64,000 nucleotides of DNA, from positions 1 through 64,000 of the forward strand of contig CALUPT010000012.1 of assembly GCA_944322715.1 (NCBI GenBank), given 5' to 3'. Made by a program: the position numbers and the translations under genes. Positions 9,852 through 18,626 of the stretch are shown in pieces. Origin of the DNA: an uncultured Bacteroidales bacterium (lineage in GTDB: Bacteria > Bacteroidota > Bacteroidia > Bacteroidales > UBA932). Position 1 is the first letter of the stretch. Each line of letters starts with the position of its first letter. The notes under the pieces are model-generated. The model had not been told where the DNA came from. It did not search any database and worked only from the letters and a program-made list of their open reading frames with translations.

Positions 9852-10262
9852 ATGAACAGAGAAGAACTGAAAGAATATCTTCCTCACCGCGAGCCCATGC
9901 TGCTCGTCGATGAGATAGATATCGATCAAGAAGGTGTCGCTCATGCAAAATATACCATCCGCGATGATGAGTTCTTCTGCAGAGGACATTTCCCGGGGAA
10001 TCCGATTGTTCCCGGAGTCATCCAGTGCGAAATCATGGCACAGAGCTGTGCCTTGCTTGTCAAGGATCTGATAAAGGGTCATACTACCCTTTACAGCGGA
10101 ATCGACAATGTAAGGTTCAAGAACATTGTGCGTCCCGGAGATACCTGCGAGATCACAGCAAGACTGATCAGCCAGAGAGGCATGCTGTTCTTCTGCGAGG
10201 CCAACCTCAAGGTAGATGGCAAACTCTGCTGCAAGGGTAACCTTTCATTTGCCCTTGTATAG
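9852..10262 (+). CDS. fabZ: 3-hydroxyacyl-ACP dehydratase
   Basis: This 136-residue hotdog-fold enzyme removes water from 3-hydroxyacyl-ACP. The active site is clear: His46 in RGHFPGNPIVPGV and Glu60 in QCEIMAQSCA, with the N-terminal LPHREPMLLVDEI. The length suits a stand-alone FabZ, without the fusion to LpxC seen in some Bacteroidetes. It is the last gene of the fab operon and is followed by a perfect 17-bp hairpin. Confidence 0.95.
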   Translation: MNREELKEYLPHREPMLLVDEIDIDQEGVAHAKYTIRDDEFFCRGHFPGNPIVPGVIQCEIMAQSCALLVKDLIKGHTTLYSGIDNVRFKNIVRPGDTCEITARLISQRGMLFFCEANLKVDGKLCCKGNLSFALV

Positions 10263-10285
10263 TCTCCGGTCACACGGAAGACATG

Positions 10286-10323
10286 AATGAAACAGTCAGG
10301 CCTTGTGGCCTGACTGTTTCATT
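10286..10323. terminator. Bidirectional terminator between fabZ and the thioesterase
   Basis: A perfect 17-bp stem (10286-10302 with 10307-10323) with loop TTGT lies between two convergent genes. Both outer arms are A/T rich, so it can end transcription from either side. Confidence 0.85.
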
Positions 10324-10334
10324 TATTATCAGGA

Positions 10335-10811
10335 CTATTCCTCTACATCGCAGCCGCGGAAATAGAAGTCCGAGGCTGCCTTTTCCTTTGGGAAGCAGAA
10401 ATAGGTGATCTCCGCCGTCGTGCAGACCTGTCCGTCGGATATGATCCTGGCATCGAGAATCGCGAAATTGCGTTTGATTTCCCTGATGGAAGAACGGATT
10501 TCTATCGTGACATCCTCTCCCGTAGGCACGGGATGCCGGTATTTCACATCCAGTCTGGTCGTCATGCCGGAAGTCTGGAGCTTGCGCGCTATCACCCACA
10601 TGGCAATCTCATCCATCATCGTAGCCTGGATACCGCCGTGCAAAGTCTTGAGCCACCCCTGATAGTTGTCTGACGGATGTATGAAAGACACCACCTCATC
10701 CCCATCTTCATAGAATTCCATCTTCAGGCCGTAAGGGTTGCGCGGGCAGCAGCCGAAACAGTTGTACCCCTCGCTTTCAAGGCCCGCCCACGGATTAAGA
10801 ATCTTTTTCAT
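10335..10811 (-). CDS. PaaI-family hotdog thioesterase
   Basis: This 158-residue protein has the hotdog thioesterase pattern: an NCFGCCPRNPYGLKM opening, the helix block LKTLHGGIQATMMDEIAMWVI near residues 60-80 with the conserved HGG, and the strand YRHPVPTGEDVTIEIR. Such enzymes hydrolyse acyl-CoA or acyl-ACP. The convergent position beside the fab operon fits a role in acyl turnover, but the substrate is not known. The start codon ATG at 10811 is followed by MKKILNPW. Confidence 0.85.
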   Translation of the reverse strand: MKKILNPWAGLESEGYNCFGCCPRNPYGLKMEFYEDGDEVVSFIHPSDNYQGWLKTLHGGIQATMMDEIAMWVIARKLQTSGMTTRLDVKYRHPVPTGEDVTIEIRSSIREIKRNFAILDARIISDGQVCTTAEITYFCFPKEKAASDFYFRGCDVEE

Positions 10812-10898
10812 AAATCAACCAATTTGACGCAAATATAACGATATTCATCAATCTTTACCGCCATATCGGATGTTTTTCGAATAATCTGCGGCCTGAGT

Positions 10899-10929
10899 TT
10901 TGGATTGTGGAATATCTTGCATACCTTTG
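10899..10929 (+). promoter_or_regulatory. Promoter of the queuosine operon
   Basis: TTTG (10899-10902), a 19-base spacer and TACCTTTG (10922-10929) match the Bacteroidetes promoter exactly. Transcription would start near 10935, giving a leader of about 88 bases that contains the preQ1 riboswitch. Confidence 0.8.
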
Positions 10930-10976
10930 CAGCCGCCTGCAGGAAGCGGTACATTATACATTACCGGAGAATGCGG

Positions 10977-11017
10977 CCGGGTGTGCTTGGTAACCACCCG
11001 TAACAATCAAAACAAGG
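10977..11017 (+). promoter_or_regulatory. preQ1-I riboswitch (translational)
   Basis: CGGGTG (10978-10983) pairs with CACCCG (10995-11000) as stem P1. The loop ends GGTAACC, and an A-rich tail (TAACAATCAAAACAAGG, 11001-11017) follows, as in the known preQ1-I aptamers. Loop bases CTTG (10986-10989) can pair with CAAG (11013-11016) to form the H-type pseudoknot P2. That CAAGG is also the ribosome binding site, 5 bases before the ATG at 11023. Binding of preQ1 is therefore expected to hide the binding site and turn down the transporter, and possibly queC and queF downstream. Confidence 0.85.
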
Positions 11018-11022
11018 ACAAT

Positions 11023-11718
11023 ATGGACAACATTCATTCCGACAGGCATAAACTGTCTGTATCTTTCATGCTGATGGCAATCATGTTCAACGTGTGCCTG
11101 ATAGCATCAAACCTTTTCGAGACAAAGCTTTTCATGGCCGGTCCCATCGCGCTGACGGGAGGAGTGATCATTTTCCCGATATCCTATATCATCAACGACT
11201 GCCTTGTAGAGGTATGGGGATACAGGAAGGCCCGGCTCGTGATATGGAGCGGATTCGTGATGAATTTCTTCGTGGTGGCAATGGCCCAGATAGTCAGGCT
11301 GCTCCCGGCCGCCCCTTTCTGGGACGGGGGGCCGCATTTCGACTATGTGTTCGCCATGGCTCCGAGGGTGACGCTCGCCTCAATGATGGCATTCCTGTGC
11401 GGCTCGACCGTCAACGCATGGATAATGAGCAGGATGAAAGTCGCATCGAAAGGCAGACGGTTCTCGTTCAGGGCAATAGTGTCTTCCATCGGAGGCGAGA
11501 CCGTGGATTCGCTCATATTCTTCCCGATAGCGTTCTGGGGCCTCGGCGCCGAAGATATGGTCAGGCTGATGCTGACACAGATAGTGCTCAAGACGCTTTA
11601 TGAGGTCATTATACTGCCTGTGACGAATGTTGTCGTGCGCAGGCTCAAGAGATTCGAGGGAGAGGACACATTCGATGAGCATATTTCATACAATCCGTTC
11701 AGGATATTCGACCTGTAA
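11023..11718 (+). CDS. Queuosine precursor transporter (YhhQ/VUT family)
   Basis: This 231-residue membrane protein has about six hydrophobic segments and the family blocks [37 protein letters not shown] and the [12 protein letters not shown] region. YhhQ-type proteins take up the queuosine precursors preQ0 or preQ1. Its place between a preQ1-type riboswitch and queC-queF supports that role. The ATG at 11023 follows AAGG at a normal distance; a longer reading frame from 10900 would start before the transcript and is rejected. Confidence 0.9.
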   Translation: MDNIHSDRHKLSVSFMLMAIMFNVCLIASNLFETKLFMAGPIALTGGVIIFPISYIINDCLVEVWGYRKARLVIWSGFVMNFFVVAMAQIVRLLPAAPFWDGGPHFDYVFAMAPRVTLASMMAFLCGSTVNAWIMSRMKVASKGRRFSFRAIVSSIGGETVDSLIFFPIAFWGLGAEDMVRLMLTQIVLKTLYEVIILPVTNVVVRRLKRFEGEDTFDEHISYNPFRIFDL

Positions 11719-11744
11719 CAACGTCATTCAGACAAATCTATAAT

Positions 11745-12422
11745 ATGGAAAGGAACAAAGCGCTGGTGGTGTTCAGCGGAGGGCAGGATTCCACCACATG
11801 CCTTTTCTGGGCATTGGAAAATTTCAAGGAAGTACACACGATTACATTCACTTACGGACAGAGACACGGTATAGAAGTGGAGATGGCAAGGAAAATCGCG
11901 GAGAAGGCCGGGGTGGATTTCCATCTCACAGACATTGCCGCCATCGCATCCATCGGGCGCAATTCCTTGACCGACAGCAGTATCGAAATGGATCAGAAAA
12001 AGCCGGCAGACAGTTTCCCGAACACATTCGTACCGGGCCGCAACCTGTTTTTCATCAGCATTGCAGCAGTGTATGCAAGAGAAAAGGGCATCTACGACAT
12101 TGTCACCGGCGTGTCCCAGACTGACTTCAGCGGCTATCCGGACTGCAGGGACTCTTTCATCAGATCCCTCAATGTCACGCTGAACCTTGCCATGGATGAA
12201 CAGTTTGTCATACATACCCCGCTTATGTGGATAGACAAGGCTCAGACATGGGCTCTGGCAGACAGGCTCGGAGTGCTGGAACTTGTGAGGAAAGAGACCC
12301 TCACCTGCTACAACGGGATTCCCGGAGACGGCTGCGGGCACTGTCCTGCATGCAGGCTGCGCAATGAAGGGCTGAGAAAATATCTGGAAGGCCAGGGAGA
12401 TTCTTCACTCCGTTCAGAATGA
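11745..12422 (+). CDS. queC: 7-cyano-7-deazaguanine (preQ0) synthase
   Basis: This 225-residue cytoplasmic enzyme turns 7-carboxy-7-deazaguanine into preQ0 with ATP and ammonia. The PP-loop is [17 protein letters not shown] near residues 9-25, and the zinc site is the cysteine set in [19 protein letters not shown] near 190-208. [17 protein letters not shown] is also typical. The last eight residues (GDSSLRSE) are encoded by a short palindromic repeat (12398-12424). The gene follows the transporter by 26 bases. queD and queE are not in the window. Confidence 0.95.
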   Translation: MERNKALVVFSGGQDSTTCLFWALENFKEVHTITFTYGQRHGIEVEMARKIAEKAGVDFHLTDIAAIASIGRNSLTDSSIEMDQKKPADSFPNTFVPGRNLFFISIAAVYAREKGIYDIVTGVSQTDFSGYPDCRDSFIRSLNVTLNLAMDEQFVIHTPLMWIDKAQTWALADRLGVLELVRKETLTCYNGIPGDGCGHCPACRLRNEGLRKYLEGQGDSSLRSE

Positions 12423-12447
12423 CAAATCCGCTTCGTTCAGAATTACA
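12398..12447. repeat. Short palindromic repeat at the queC 3' end, with a partial second copy
   Basis: Bases 12398-12424 hold a unit with an ATTCT...AGAAT inverted repeat around CACTCCGTTC. A related half unit (CGCTTCGTTCAGAATTACA) follows at 12429-12447. The first unit supplies the last codons and TGA stop of queC. It resembles the short interspersed GATTCTTC...CAGAATGACA repeats that are scattered in many gut bacterial genomes. I noticed no other copy in this window. Confidence 0.6.
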
Positions 12448-12465
12448 GACTACAGACACGAAATC

Positions 12466-12921
12466 ATGGACAGAAAAAATGACAACCTGAAGTCCCTCGG
12501 GAAAAAGACAGTCTACAGGGACGACTATGCTCCGGAAGTGCTGGAAACTTTCGAAAACAGACATCAGGACAACGACTACTGGGTAAAGTTCAACTGTCCT
12601 GAATTCACGAGCCTGTGTCCGATCACCGGGCAGCCGGACTTCGCGGAAATCAGGATAAGCTATATCCCCGATGTAAAAATGGTGGAAAGCAAAAGCCTGA
12701 AACTGTATCTGTTCAGTTTCAGAAACCACGGGGACTTCCATGAAGACTGCGTGAACATCATCATGAAAGACCTCATAAGGCTGATGGATCCTAAATACAT
12801 CGAAGTCACCGGCATATTCACCCCGCGCGGAGGAATCTCCATCTGGCCGTACGCCAATTACGGCCGGCCAGGCACCAAATATGAGAGACTGGCGGAAGAA
12901 CGTTTCGCCTCCCACCGGTAA
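12466..12921 (+). CDS. queF: NADPH-dependent preQ0 reductase
   Basis: This 151-residue enzyme reduces the nitrile of preQ0 to the amine preQ1. It is the short, single-domain type. The catalytic cysteine is in [16 protein letters not shown], near residue 51, followed by the aspartate in PDF. The family block [20 protein letters not shown] is near residues 75-94. It is the last gene of the queuosine operon, 43 bases after queC, and its product is the ligand of the riboswitch at the operon's head. Confidence 0.96.
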   Translation: MDRKNDNLKSLGKKTVYRDDYAPEVLETFENRHQDNDYWVKFNCPEFTSLCPITGQPDFAEIRISYIPDVKMVESKSLKLYLFSFRNHGDFHEDCVNIIMKDLIRLMDPKYIEVTGIFTPRGGISIWPYANYGRPGTKYERLAEERFASHR

Positions 12922-12923
12922 AG

Positions 12924-12954
12924 GTCCGCGACCGGAATCCTTTCCGACCCGGAC
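12924..12954. terminator. Possible terminator between queF and proA
   Basis: GTCCG (12924-12928) pairs with CGGAC (12950-12954) around an inner CGGAA/TTCCG stem (12933-12937 and 12942-12946). It lies between convergent genes and overlaps the proA stop. There is no T-run, so support is weak. Confidence 0.3.
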
Positions 12955-14207
12955 TACGGCTCCCTTGTCTGGCCGTCGCCTGTTATGAGGTATTTGTAGG
13001 TCGTGAGTTCACGCAGGGCCATCGGGCCGCGGGCATGGAGTTTCTGAGTGCTGATGCCTATCTCGGCCCCGAAACCGAACTGGGCGCCATCGGTAAAGGC
13101 TGTGGAGACATTGGCATAGACACAGGCGGCATCCACCATTTTCTGGAACAGGGCTGTCGCCTTGCTGTCCTCGGATACTATCGCCTCGCTGTGCTTCGAT
13201 GAATATTCCGCTATATGTTCCAGTGCGCCATTGATACTGTCCACAGTCTTGACGGCCATTCTGTATGATAGGAATTCCGTCCCGAAACTGTCCTTATCCG
13301 CATGGCGGAGAACAGCTGCCGGATAATGGCCCGCCAATGCCTGGTACGCTGCATCATCCGCATATATGATGACATTGTGCCGGACAAGGCCGCTGCACAG
13401 TTCAGGGAGGTCAGCAAGCCTGTCCCTATGGATTACAAGACAATCGAGGGCATTGCAGACGCTCACCCTCCTTGTCTTGGCATTCGTGATTATCGCCATG
13501 CCTTTTCCCACATCCCCCGCCTTGTCGAAATAGGTATGGCAGATGCCGGCTCCGGTCTCTATTACGGGGACCTTCGCATTCTGCCTGACATAGTCGATAA
13601 GGCCGCGGCCGCCTCTCGGGATAATCAGGTCGACCTGACCTGTAGCGTTGAGCAGCAGGGACGTGGACTCTCTGGTTGGAGGAAGGAGATTCACTGTATT
13701 CTCATCCGCACCGCTTTCCGCCAGAGCCCTCTTTATCAGGGAGACTATCGCGGCATTCGAAGACGCGGCATCCGAACCTCCCTTCAGGATACAGGCGTTT
13801 CCTGACTTGAGACATAGAGAGAACACATCGAAACCCACGTTCGGCCTGGCCTCATAGATAATGCCTATGACACCGAAAGGGACGCTTACCTTGCGTATCC
13901 GCATCCCGTTGGGCCTTGTCCAGCTGTCGAGGACCGTACCGACAGGAGATGGCAGGCCTGCCACATTCCTGAGGTCGGCGGCAATGGCCTCTATCCTTGC
14001 CTTGTCAAGCAGGAGCCTGTCATACATGGGATTGTCCTGCGACATCCTCGAAAGATCTTCCCTGTTTGCCGCAAGGATTTCATCCGCATTGTCAAGGGTC
14101 ATGTCCGCAAGCCTTGACAGTATCGCATTCACCTGAGACTCCTCCATAAGCTGGAGGGAAAGCGATGCCGCGTGCGCCGACGCGAAAATTTCTGTAGTGT
14201 CCATCAT
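12954..14207 (-). CDS. proA: Gamma-glutamyl phosphate reductase
   Basis: This 417-residue enzyme reduces glutamyl 5-phosphate to glutamate 5-semialdehyde with NADPH, the second step of proline synthesis. Family marks are [20 protein letters not shown] near residues 110-129, [17 protein letters not shown], the catalytic-cysteine block [15 protein letters not shown], and [14 protein letters not shown] at the end. The start at 14207 (MMDTTEIF) gives the normal family length; a start at 14243 would add an unlikely extension. It is the last gene of the proC-proB-proA set. Confidence 0.95.
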   Translation of the reverse strand: MMDTTEIFASAHAASLSLQLMEESQVNAILSRLADMTLDNADEILAANREDLSRMSQDNPMYDRLLLDKARIEAIAADLRNVAGLPSPVGTVLDSWTRPNGMRIRKVSVPFGVIGIIYEARPNVGFDVFSLCLKSGNACILKGGSDAASSNAAIVSLIKRALAESGADENTVNLLPPTRESTSLLLNATGQVDLIIPRGGRGLIDYVRQNAKVPVIETGAGICHTYFDKAGDVGKGMAIITNAKTRRVSVCNALDCLVIHRDRLADLPELCSGLVRHNVIIYADDAAYQALAGHYPAAVLRHADKDSFGTEFLSYRMAVKTVDSINGALEHIAEYSSKHSEAIVSEDSKATALFQKMVDAACVYANVSTAFTDGAQFGFGAEIGISTQKLHARGPMALRELTTYKYLITGDGQTREP

Positions 14208-14262
14208 ATTGTAATCATCATGTTTTGAATCCGTTCTCCGCATGGCCGTGAACGGGAAGGAA

Positions 14263-15054
14263 TTACGGAAGGAATCTGGTGCACGGAACTTCCCTATATC
14301 CGTCCGACAGGACGGAAAGTATGATATTCTCGCGCTTTCCGTTGGCGATTATCACTTCTATCCCTTCCGAAGCAGTCCGCCCAGCTATCCCGCATTTTGC
14401 AGACATTCCTCCCCTGCCGTATGTGGATTTTGACTTGCCGACATATCCCGTGACATCATCCCCCGCCATGACCTCCCGGATGATCCGGCTGTCCCGGCTT
14501 CCGGGATCCCCGCTGTAAAGTCCATCCACATTGCTCAAAAGAAGAAGGCACTGCGCATGCATCATCGTCGCCACAAGACCGGAAAGCTCATCATTGTCAG
14601 TGAACATCAGTTCGGTGACCGATACGGTGTCATTCTCGTTAATCACAGGTATGACGCCATGTTCCAGCATGACGGTCATGCAGTTGCGCTGATTCTGGTA
14701 ATGGTCCTCCAGCTGGAGGCTCTCCTTTGTGGTAAGGACCTGGCCGCAGACTATCCCATAGCTGGAAAAGAAGTCATAATACCTGTTGATGAGTTTTGCC
14801 TGGCCCACCGCGGAATACAGCTGACGCTGCGATACATCATCCAAGGCTTCCGATACATGCAGCACGCCCCTGCCGGATGCGACTGCTCCGGAAGAGACGA
14901 GCAGCACTTCTATCCCGGCATCCCTCAACGCCGCTATCTGACTGACAATCTCTACCATTCTGGCAATGTCAAGGGAACCATCAGTCCTCGTCAGGACATT
15001 GCTCCCGACCTTGACCACAACTCTTTTGAAACGGTATTCCATACAATCGTTCAT
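14263..15054 (-). CDS. proB: Glutamate 5-kinase, kinase domain only
   Basis: This 263-residue enzyme phosphorylates glutamate in the first, committed step of proline synthesis. The amino acid kinase fold is shown by [27 protein letters not shown] near residue 55, [12 protein letters not shown] near 134 and the [16 protein letters not shown] block near 209. It stops after the kinase domain, so the C-terminal PUA domain of the roughly 367-residue E. coli enzyme is missing. Short ProB forms are known in other bacteria. An alternative start is at 15042. Confidence 0.93.
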   Translation of the reverse strand: MNDCMEYRFKRVVVKVGSNVLTRTDGSLDIARMVEIVSQIAALRDAGIEVLLVSSGAVASGRGVLHVSEALDDVSQRQLYSAVGQAKLINRYYDFFSSYGIVCGQVLTTKESLQLEDHYQNQRNCMTVMLEHGVIPVINENDTVSVTELMFTDNDELSGLVATMMHAQCLLLLSNVDGLYSGDPGSRDSRIIREVMAGDDVTGYVGKSKSTYGRGGMSAKCGIAGRTASEGIEVIIANGKRENIILSVLSDGYREVPCTRFLP

Positions 15055-15139
15055 TTTATCGGATTTTCACTCTGCCATCGTTCTCCATTCCCCACCCGCA
15101 CATAACGGCAACAGCCATCATATCGGAGGGTCACCGGTT

Positions 15140-15940
15140 CTATCCTACGGATGCCCGCAGGGCTGCAAGGACAGCATCCTCAAAGCCCCTGTCATCCATT
15201 GCCTGCAGCCCTTTGGCCGTGTAGCCTCCGGGTGTCGCCACACGGGCAATCTCCTGCTGCGGCATCGTATTGCCTGCCTTGAGGAGGGCGACTGCTCCTT
15301 CCACGGTTCCGAGGACGGCACGACGGGCCTCTTCTTCCGTAAAGCCCAGCGCCATCCCGCCCCGAATCGAAGCATCCATATACCTGAATGCATACGCGAT
15401 ACCGCAAGATGCCAGAGCCATACCGCAGGAGAGCATCCGCTCATCTGTCCATATCACATCCCCCATGCTGCGGAATATGGCATCGACCTGGCCGGATATG
15501 ACAGCATCCTCCCTGTCAGAAGCGATGAATGTCGTGCTTTTGAGCCGTGATACGGCCGTATTCGGGATTATCCTGAACACCGGATTGTCCGGAGTCCTGC
15601 CGAACATCCCGTACAGGTCCTCAAAACTCACACCCGCGACAACAGATGCTATGGCAGTGCCGCCATAGTCTATCTCATCCCTGATCCCTGATATCACATC
15701 CCGCACCTGCCAGGGCTTTACAGCAAGTATCACGAGATCGGCGCCCTTGACAGCCATTGCATTGTCAGTGAATCCGGTAATCTCAGGATATGCCATCCTT
15801 ACCTTTCCCAAAGACTCCATGCCCCTTGCCGTAACGATGATATCCGATGCCCTGACAACTCCTCCTGCAGCCATTCCGACAGCTATCGCCCCGCCCATGT
15901 TTCCGGCTCCGATGACCGATACCTTTTTTATATTTTCCAT
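15140..15940 (-). CDS. proC: Pyrroline-5-carboxylate reductase
   Basis: This 266-residue enzyme makes proline from pyrroline-5-carboxylate with NAD(P)H. The Rossmann start is VSVIGAGNMGGAIAVGM, followed by DLVILAVKPWQV near residues 69-80 and the C-terminal signature block with VATPGGYTAKGLQAMDDRGF. It begins the proC-proB-proA gene set, 56 bases downstream of thrC in the same direction, so the threonine and proline genes may be partly co-transcribed. Confidence 0.95.
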   Translation of the reverse strand: MENIKKVSVIGAGNMGGAIAVGMAAGGVVRASDIIVTARGMESLGKVRMAYPEITGFTDNAMAVKGADLVILAVKPWQVRDVISGIRDEIDYGGTAIASVVAGVSFEDLYGMFGRTPDNPVFRIIPNTAVSRLKSTTFIASDREDAVISGQVDAIFRSMGDVIWTDERMLSCGMALASCGIAYAFRYMDASIRGGMALGFTEEEARRAVLGTVEGAVALLKAGNTMPQQEIARVATPGGYTAKGLQAMDDRGFEDAVLAALRASVG

Positions 15941-15996
15941 TATGTAAACAGTTTCTATTTATCCTTATGATATGTTTTACCTTGTATGATGAAATG

Positions 15997-17319
15997 TCAC
16001 TGCAGCCGTGCAAGCATATAATCCTTGAAGTCCAGGTATTCACTGCCGATTTTCACCGACAGTTTCGGTGCATCCAGGAATGCCCGCAACCTGTCCGGGA
16101 TACTGATTTCCTCTCCCAGAATCTCCCCTACAGTATCCTTGAACTTCGCCGGATGCGCAGTCTCCAGGAAAATGCCCGTCTGTCCCGGTTTCAGTCCATC
16201 CTTAAGACCCAGGAATGCACACGCTCCATGAGGGTCGAGCAGATAGCCGGTCCTGTCATGGACAGACCTGACCGCATCCCTGATTTCATCGTCCGTATAG
16301 CGGCAGCCGCTGATGTCGCGCCTTATGGCCTCGACGGAACCTCCGTACAGGTCGAGTATCCTTGCGAAATTGCTCGGATCCCCGACATCCATCGCATTCG
16401 CTATGGTCCTGACGGATGCCCTCGGACGGTATATCCCCGTCCGGAGATATTCCAGAAAGACATCATTGACATTGTTCGCCGCTATGAAACGGCTGACGGG
16501 AAGTCCCATCCGCGCTGCAAAAAGGCCGGCCGTCAGATTACCGAAATTCCCGCTCGGCACACTGAAGACAATCTCTCCGTCAAGCCCCATCCTCACTGCA
16601 TGGGCGTATGCATTGAAATAATAGAATGCCTGCGGCAGAAACCTCGCCACGTTTATGGAATTGGCGGATGTCAGCGTAAACACGGACCTGAGGTCTTCAT
16701 CCATAAAGGCAGACTTCACTATCCTCTGACAGTCATCGAAGCTGCCGTCCACCTCAAGGGCGGTTATGTTCCTGCCGAGAGTGGTGAACTGCTTCTCCTG
16801 TATGTCGCTCACCTTGCCGGATGGATAGAGGACTATCACATCTATCCCATCGACTCCGAGGAACCCGTTCGCCACCGCACTCCCCGTGTCACCGGAAGTC
16901 GCGACCAGTACGGTCACCTTGCCTGTCCCTTGTCCCGTACCGCCATCATGACCGATGAACCACGAGAGCATACGTGCCATGAATCTTCCGCCTACATCCT
17001 TGAATGCCAGTGTCGGACCGTGGAAAAGCTCAAGAGAATATATCCCATCCTCGACCTTGACCAAAGGAGTGTCGAAAGAAAGGGTGTCGTCCACAATTCC
17101 ATGCAGGTCATCTTCCGGTATATCATCCCCGAAAAACGCATCCGCCACGACAGAAGCGATCCCGCTGAATGTCATGCTCCCGATACCCGAATAGAAACTT
17201 TCCGGAAGCCGGACAATCCTTTCCGGCATATACAGCCCCCTGTCCGGAGCAAGCCCGTTTTTCACGGCCTGCGACAGGGAAACTTCCGGAGCCATCTTAC
17301 CTGTACTGTAATATCTCAT
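15997..17319 (-). CDS. thrC: Threonine synthase
   Basis: This 440-residue PLP enzyme turns O-phosphohomoserine into threonine. It begins MRYYSTGKMAPEVSLSQAV, has the PLP-lysine block HGPTLAFKDVGGRFMARML near residue 100, and VATSGDTGSAVANGFLG and SVPSGNFGNLTAGLFA typical of the family. The ATG at 17319 gives the family N-terminus; the reading frame is open for 33 more codons upstream, but these overlap the preceding gene. It lies 16 bases downstream of the apgM-type gene. Confidence 0.96.
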   Translation of the reverse strand: MRYYSTGKMAPEVSLSQAVKNGLAPDRGLYMPERIVRLPESFYSGIGSMTFSGIASVVADAFFGDDIPEDDLHGIVDDTLSFDTPLVKVEDGIYSLELFHGPTLAFKDVGGRFMARMLSWFIGHDGGTGQGTGKVTVLVATSGDTGSAVANGFLGVDGIDVIVLYPSGKVSDIQEKQFTTLGRNITALEVDGSFDDCQRIVKSAFMDEDLRSVFTLTSANSINVARFLPQAFYYFNAYAHAVRMGLDGEIVFSVPSGNFGNLTAGLFAARMGLPVSRFIAANNVNDVFLEYLRTGIYRPRASVRTIANAMDVGDPSNFARILDLYGGSVEAIRRDISGCRYTDDEIRDAVRSVHDRTGYLLDPHGACAFLGLKDGLKPGQTGIFLETAHPAKFKDTVGEILGEEISIPDRLRAFLDAPKLSVKIGSEYLDFKDYMLARLQ

Positions 17320-17335
17320 GATCACTTCCTTATAT

Positions 17336-18556
17336 TTACTGTTCCTTTCCGACAAAAAGATCCATGAATCCGCTTGCCTTGAGTTCCCCGTAGACTCCCG
17401 CCCTTGCAGAAAATTCATCGAATGCAGTCACCGCATCCGCAGACTCCGCTCCCGTACGGTATATCGTGAACGGTACGGGAGAAGCCGTATGTGTCCTGAT
17501 GGCGCATGGAGTCGGATGATCAGGAAGGAGGGCAACGGACACCTCCTCATCCCAGCCCGACACGGCCGCAAGCACAGGACGGACAATCCTGTCGTTCAGA
17601 TACTCTATAGTCCTTATCTTGAGGGCGGGATCCCCATCATGTCCGGCCTCATCGCTCGCCTCTACGTGCAGGAAGACGAAATCCTGTCTTTTCAGGGCAT
17701 CTATCGCAGCCTGTGCCTTGCCTTCGTAATTGGTATCGTAAAGGCCTGTCGCACCTTCGACTTCGATCGGATCAAGTCCTGCATACACTCCGATTCCCTT
17801 TATAAGGTCAACTGCAGATATCACTGACCCGCTGCGTATCCGCGGAAACCTCGCTGAAAGAGGCTGCATCCTGGGTCTGTAACCAGGGGACCACGGCCAG
17901 ATGGAAGATGCGATATCCTTCCCCGCACGTGCCCTCGCCTGATTGATGGGATGAGATGGAAGTATCTCCATGGACTTGAAGATAAGTTCGTTGAGTCTTC
18001 TTGCAGTATCTTCCCCATCGGGACTTTCCGGGATTATCAGATGCCCTCTGAACGGAGTCTCCACCACATCGTGCGGAGGGGTGCATACAATATGCTTGTT
18101 CCCCCCGCGGACCTTGAGCAGATGCCTGTAGGACACGCCCGTGAAAAAGCTGAAATCTTCCCCTCCGAGTTCCTTCTGAAGAAATCTGACAAGTATATCA
18201 GCCTCCGCGGTCGGGATCTGCCCTGCAGAATGGTTCTTTATGATTCCGTCCTCTATCGTGATCAGATTGCATCTCATGGCCATCTCTCCATCTCCGATCG
18301 GCACGCCCATGCTCGCGGCTTCAAGGGAACCCCGCCCCTCGAACACCTCGGGAAGGCTGTATCCGAGAATGGAAAGGTTTGCAATCTCGCTCCCGGGGGA
18401 GAACCCCTCGGGAACCGTATCGAGAAGACCGCTGTTTCCATGAGTGGCGAGCCAGTCCATTTCAGGCTTGTGCGCAACCTGCAGAGGGGTTTTCCCTCCG
18501 AGTACTTCCAATGGCTCATCGGCCATTCCATCTCCCAATATTATAAGGTATTTCAT
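17336..18556 (-). CDS. apgM: ApgM-type phosphoglycerate mutase family protein, likely homoserine kinase substitute
   Basis: This 406-residue protein belongs to the alkaline phosphatase superfamily, archaeal-type cofactor-independent phosphoglycerate mutases. Marks are YLIILGDGMADEPLE at the start with the metal-binding aspartate, SEIANLSILGY with the expected serine or threonine region, VFLHVEASDEAGHDGD near 300 and ALLPDHPTP near 352. It sits between thrA and thrC, and no thrB-type homoserine kinase is present. Comparative-genomics annotation (SEED) treats such thr-linked members as functional analogues of homoserine kinase. That role is an inference here; a glycolytic mutase is the alternative. 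Confidence 0.85.
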   Translation of the reverse strand: MKYLIILGDGMADEPLEVLGGKTPLQVAHKPEMDWLATHGNSGLLDTVPEGFSPGSEIANLSILGYSLPEVFEGRGSLEAASMGVPIGDGEMAMRCNLITIEDGIIKNHSAGQIPTAEADILVRFLQKELGGEDFSFFTGVSYRHLLKVRGGNKHIVCTPPHDVVETPFRGHLIIPESPDGEDTARRLNELIFKSMEILPSHPINQARARAGKDIASSIWPWSPGYRPRMQPLSARFPRIRSGSVISAVDLIKGIGVYAGLDPIEVEGATGLYDTNYEGKAQAAIDALKRQDFVFLHVEASDEAGHDGDPALKIRTIEYLNDRIVRPVLAAVSGWDEEVSVALLPDHPTPCAIRTHTASPVPFTIYRTGAESADAVTAFDEFSARAGVYGELKASGFMDLFVGKEQ

Positions 18557-18581
18557 GTCTTTTCAAATTTGTTGCGGATAC

Positions 18582-18606
18582 AAAAAAGGCCCCGTATTCC
18601 GGGGCC
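18582..18606 (-). terminator. Intrinsic terminator between thrA and apgM
   Basis: GGCCCCG (18588-18594) pairs with CGGGGCC (18600-18606) around loop TATTC. On the minus strand six T follow (18582-18587). It lies 21 bases after thrA and 26 bases before the apgM start, inside what otherwise looks like one operon. Confidence 0.85.
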
Positions 18607-18626
18607 ATCACATTTTCCTGCAGATT

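Noticed and set aside
15967..17367. Long open frame (466 codons) on the plus strand opposite thrC
   Set aside because: It lies antisense to a clear threonine synthase, has no recognisable domain and many His, Arg and Ile runs typical of shadow frames.
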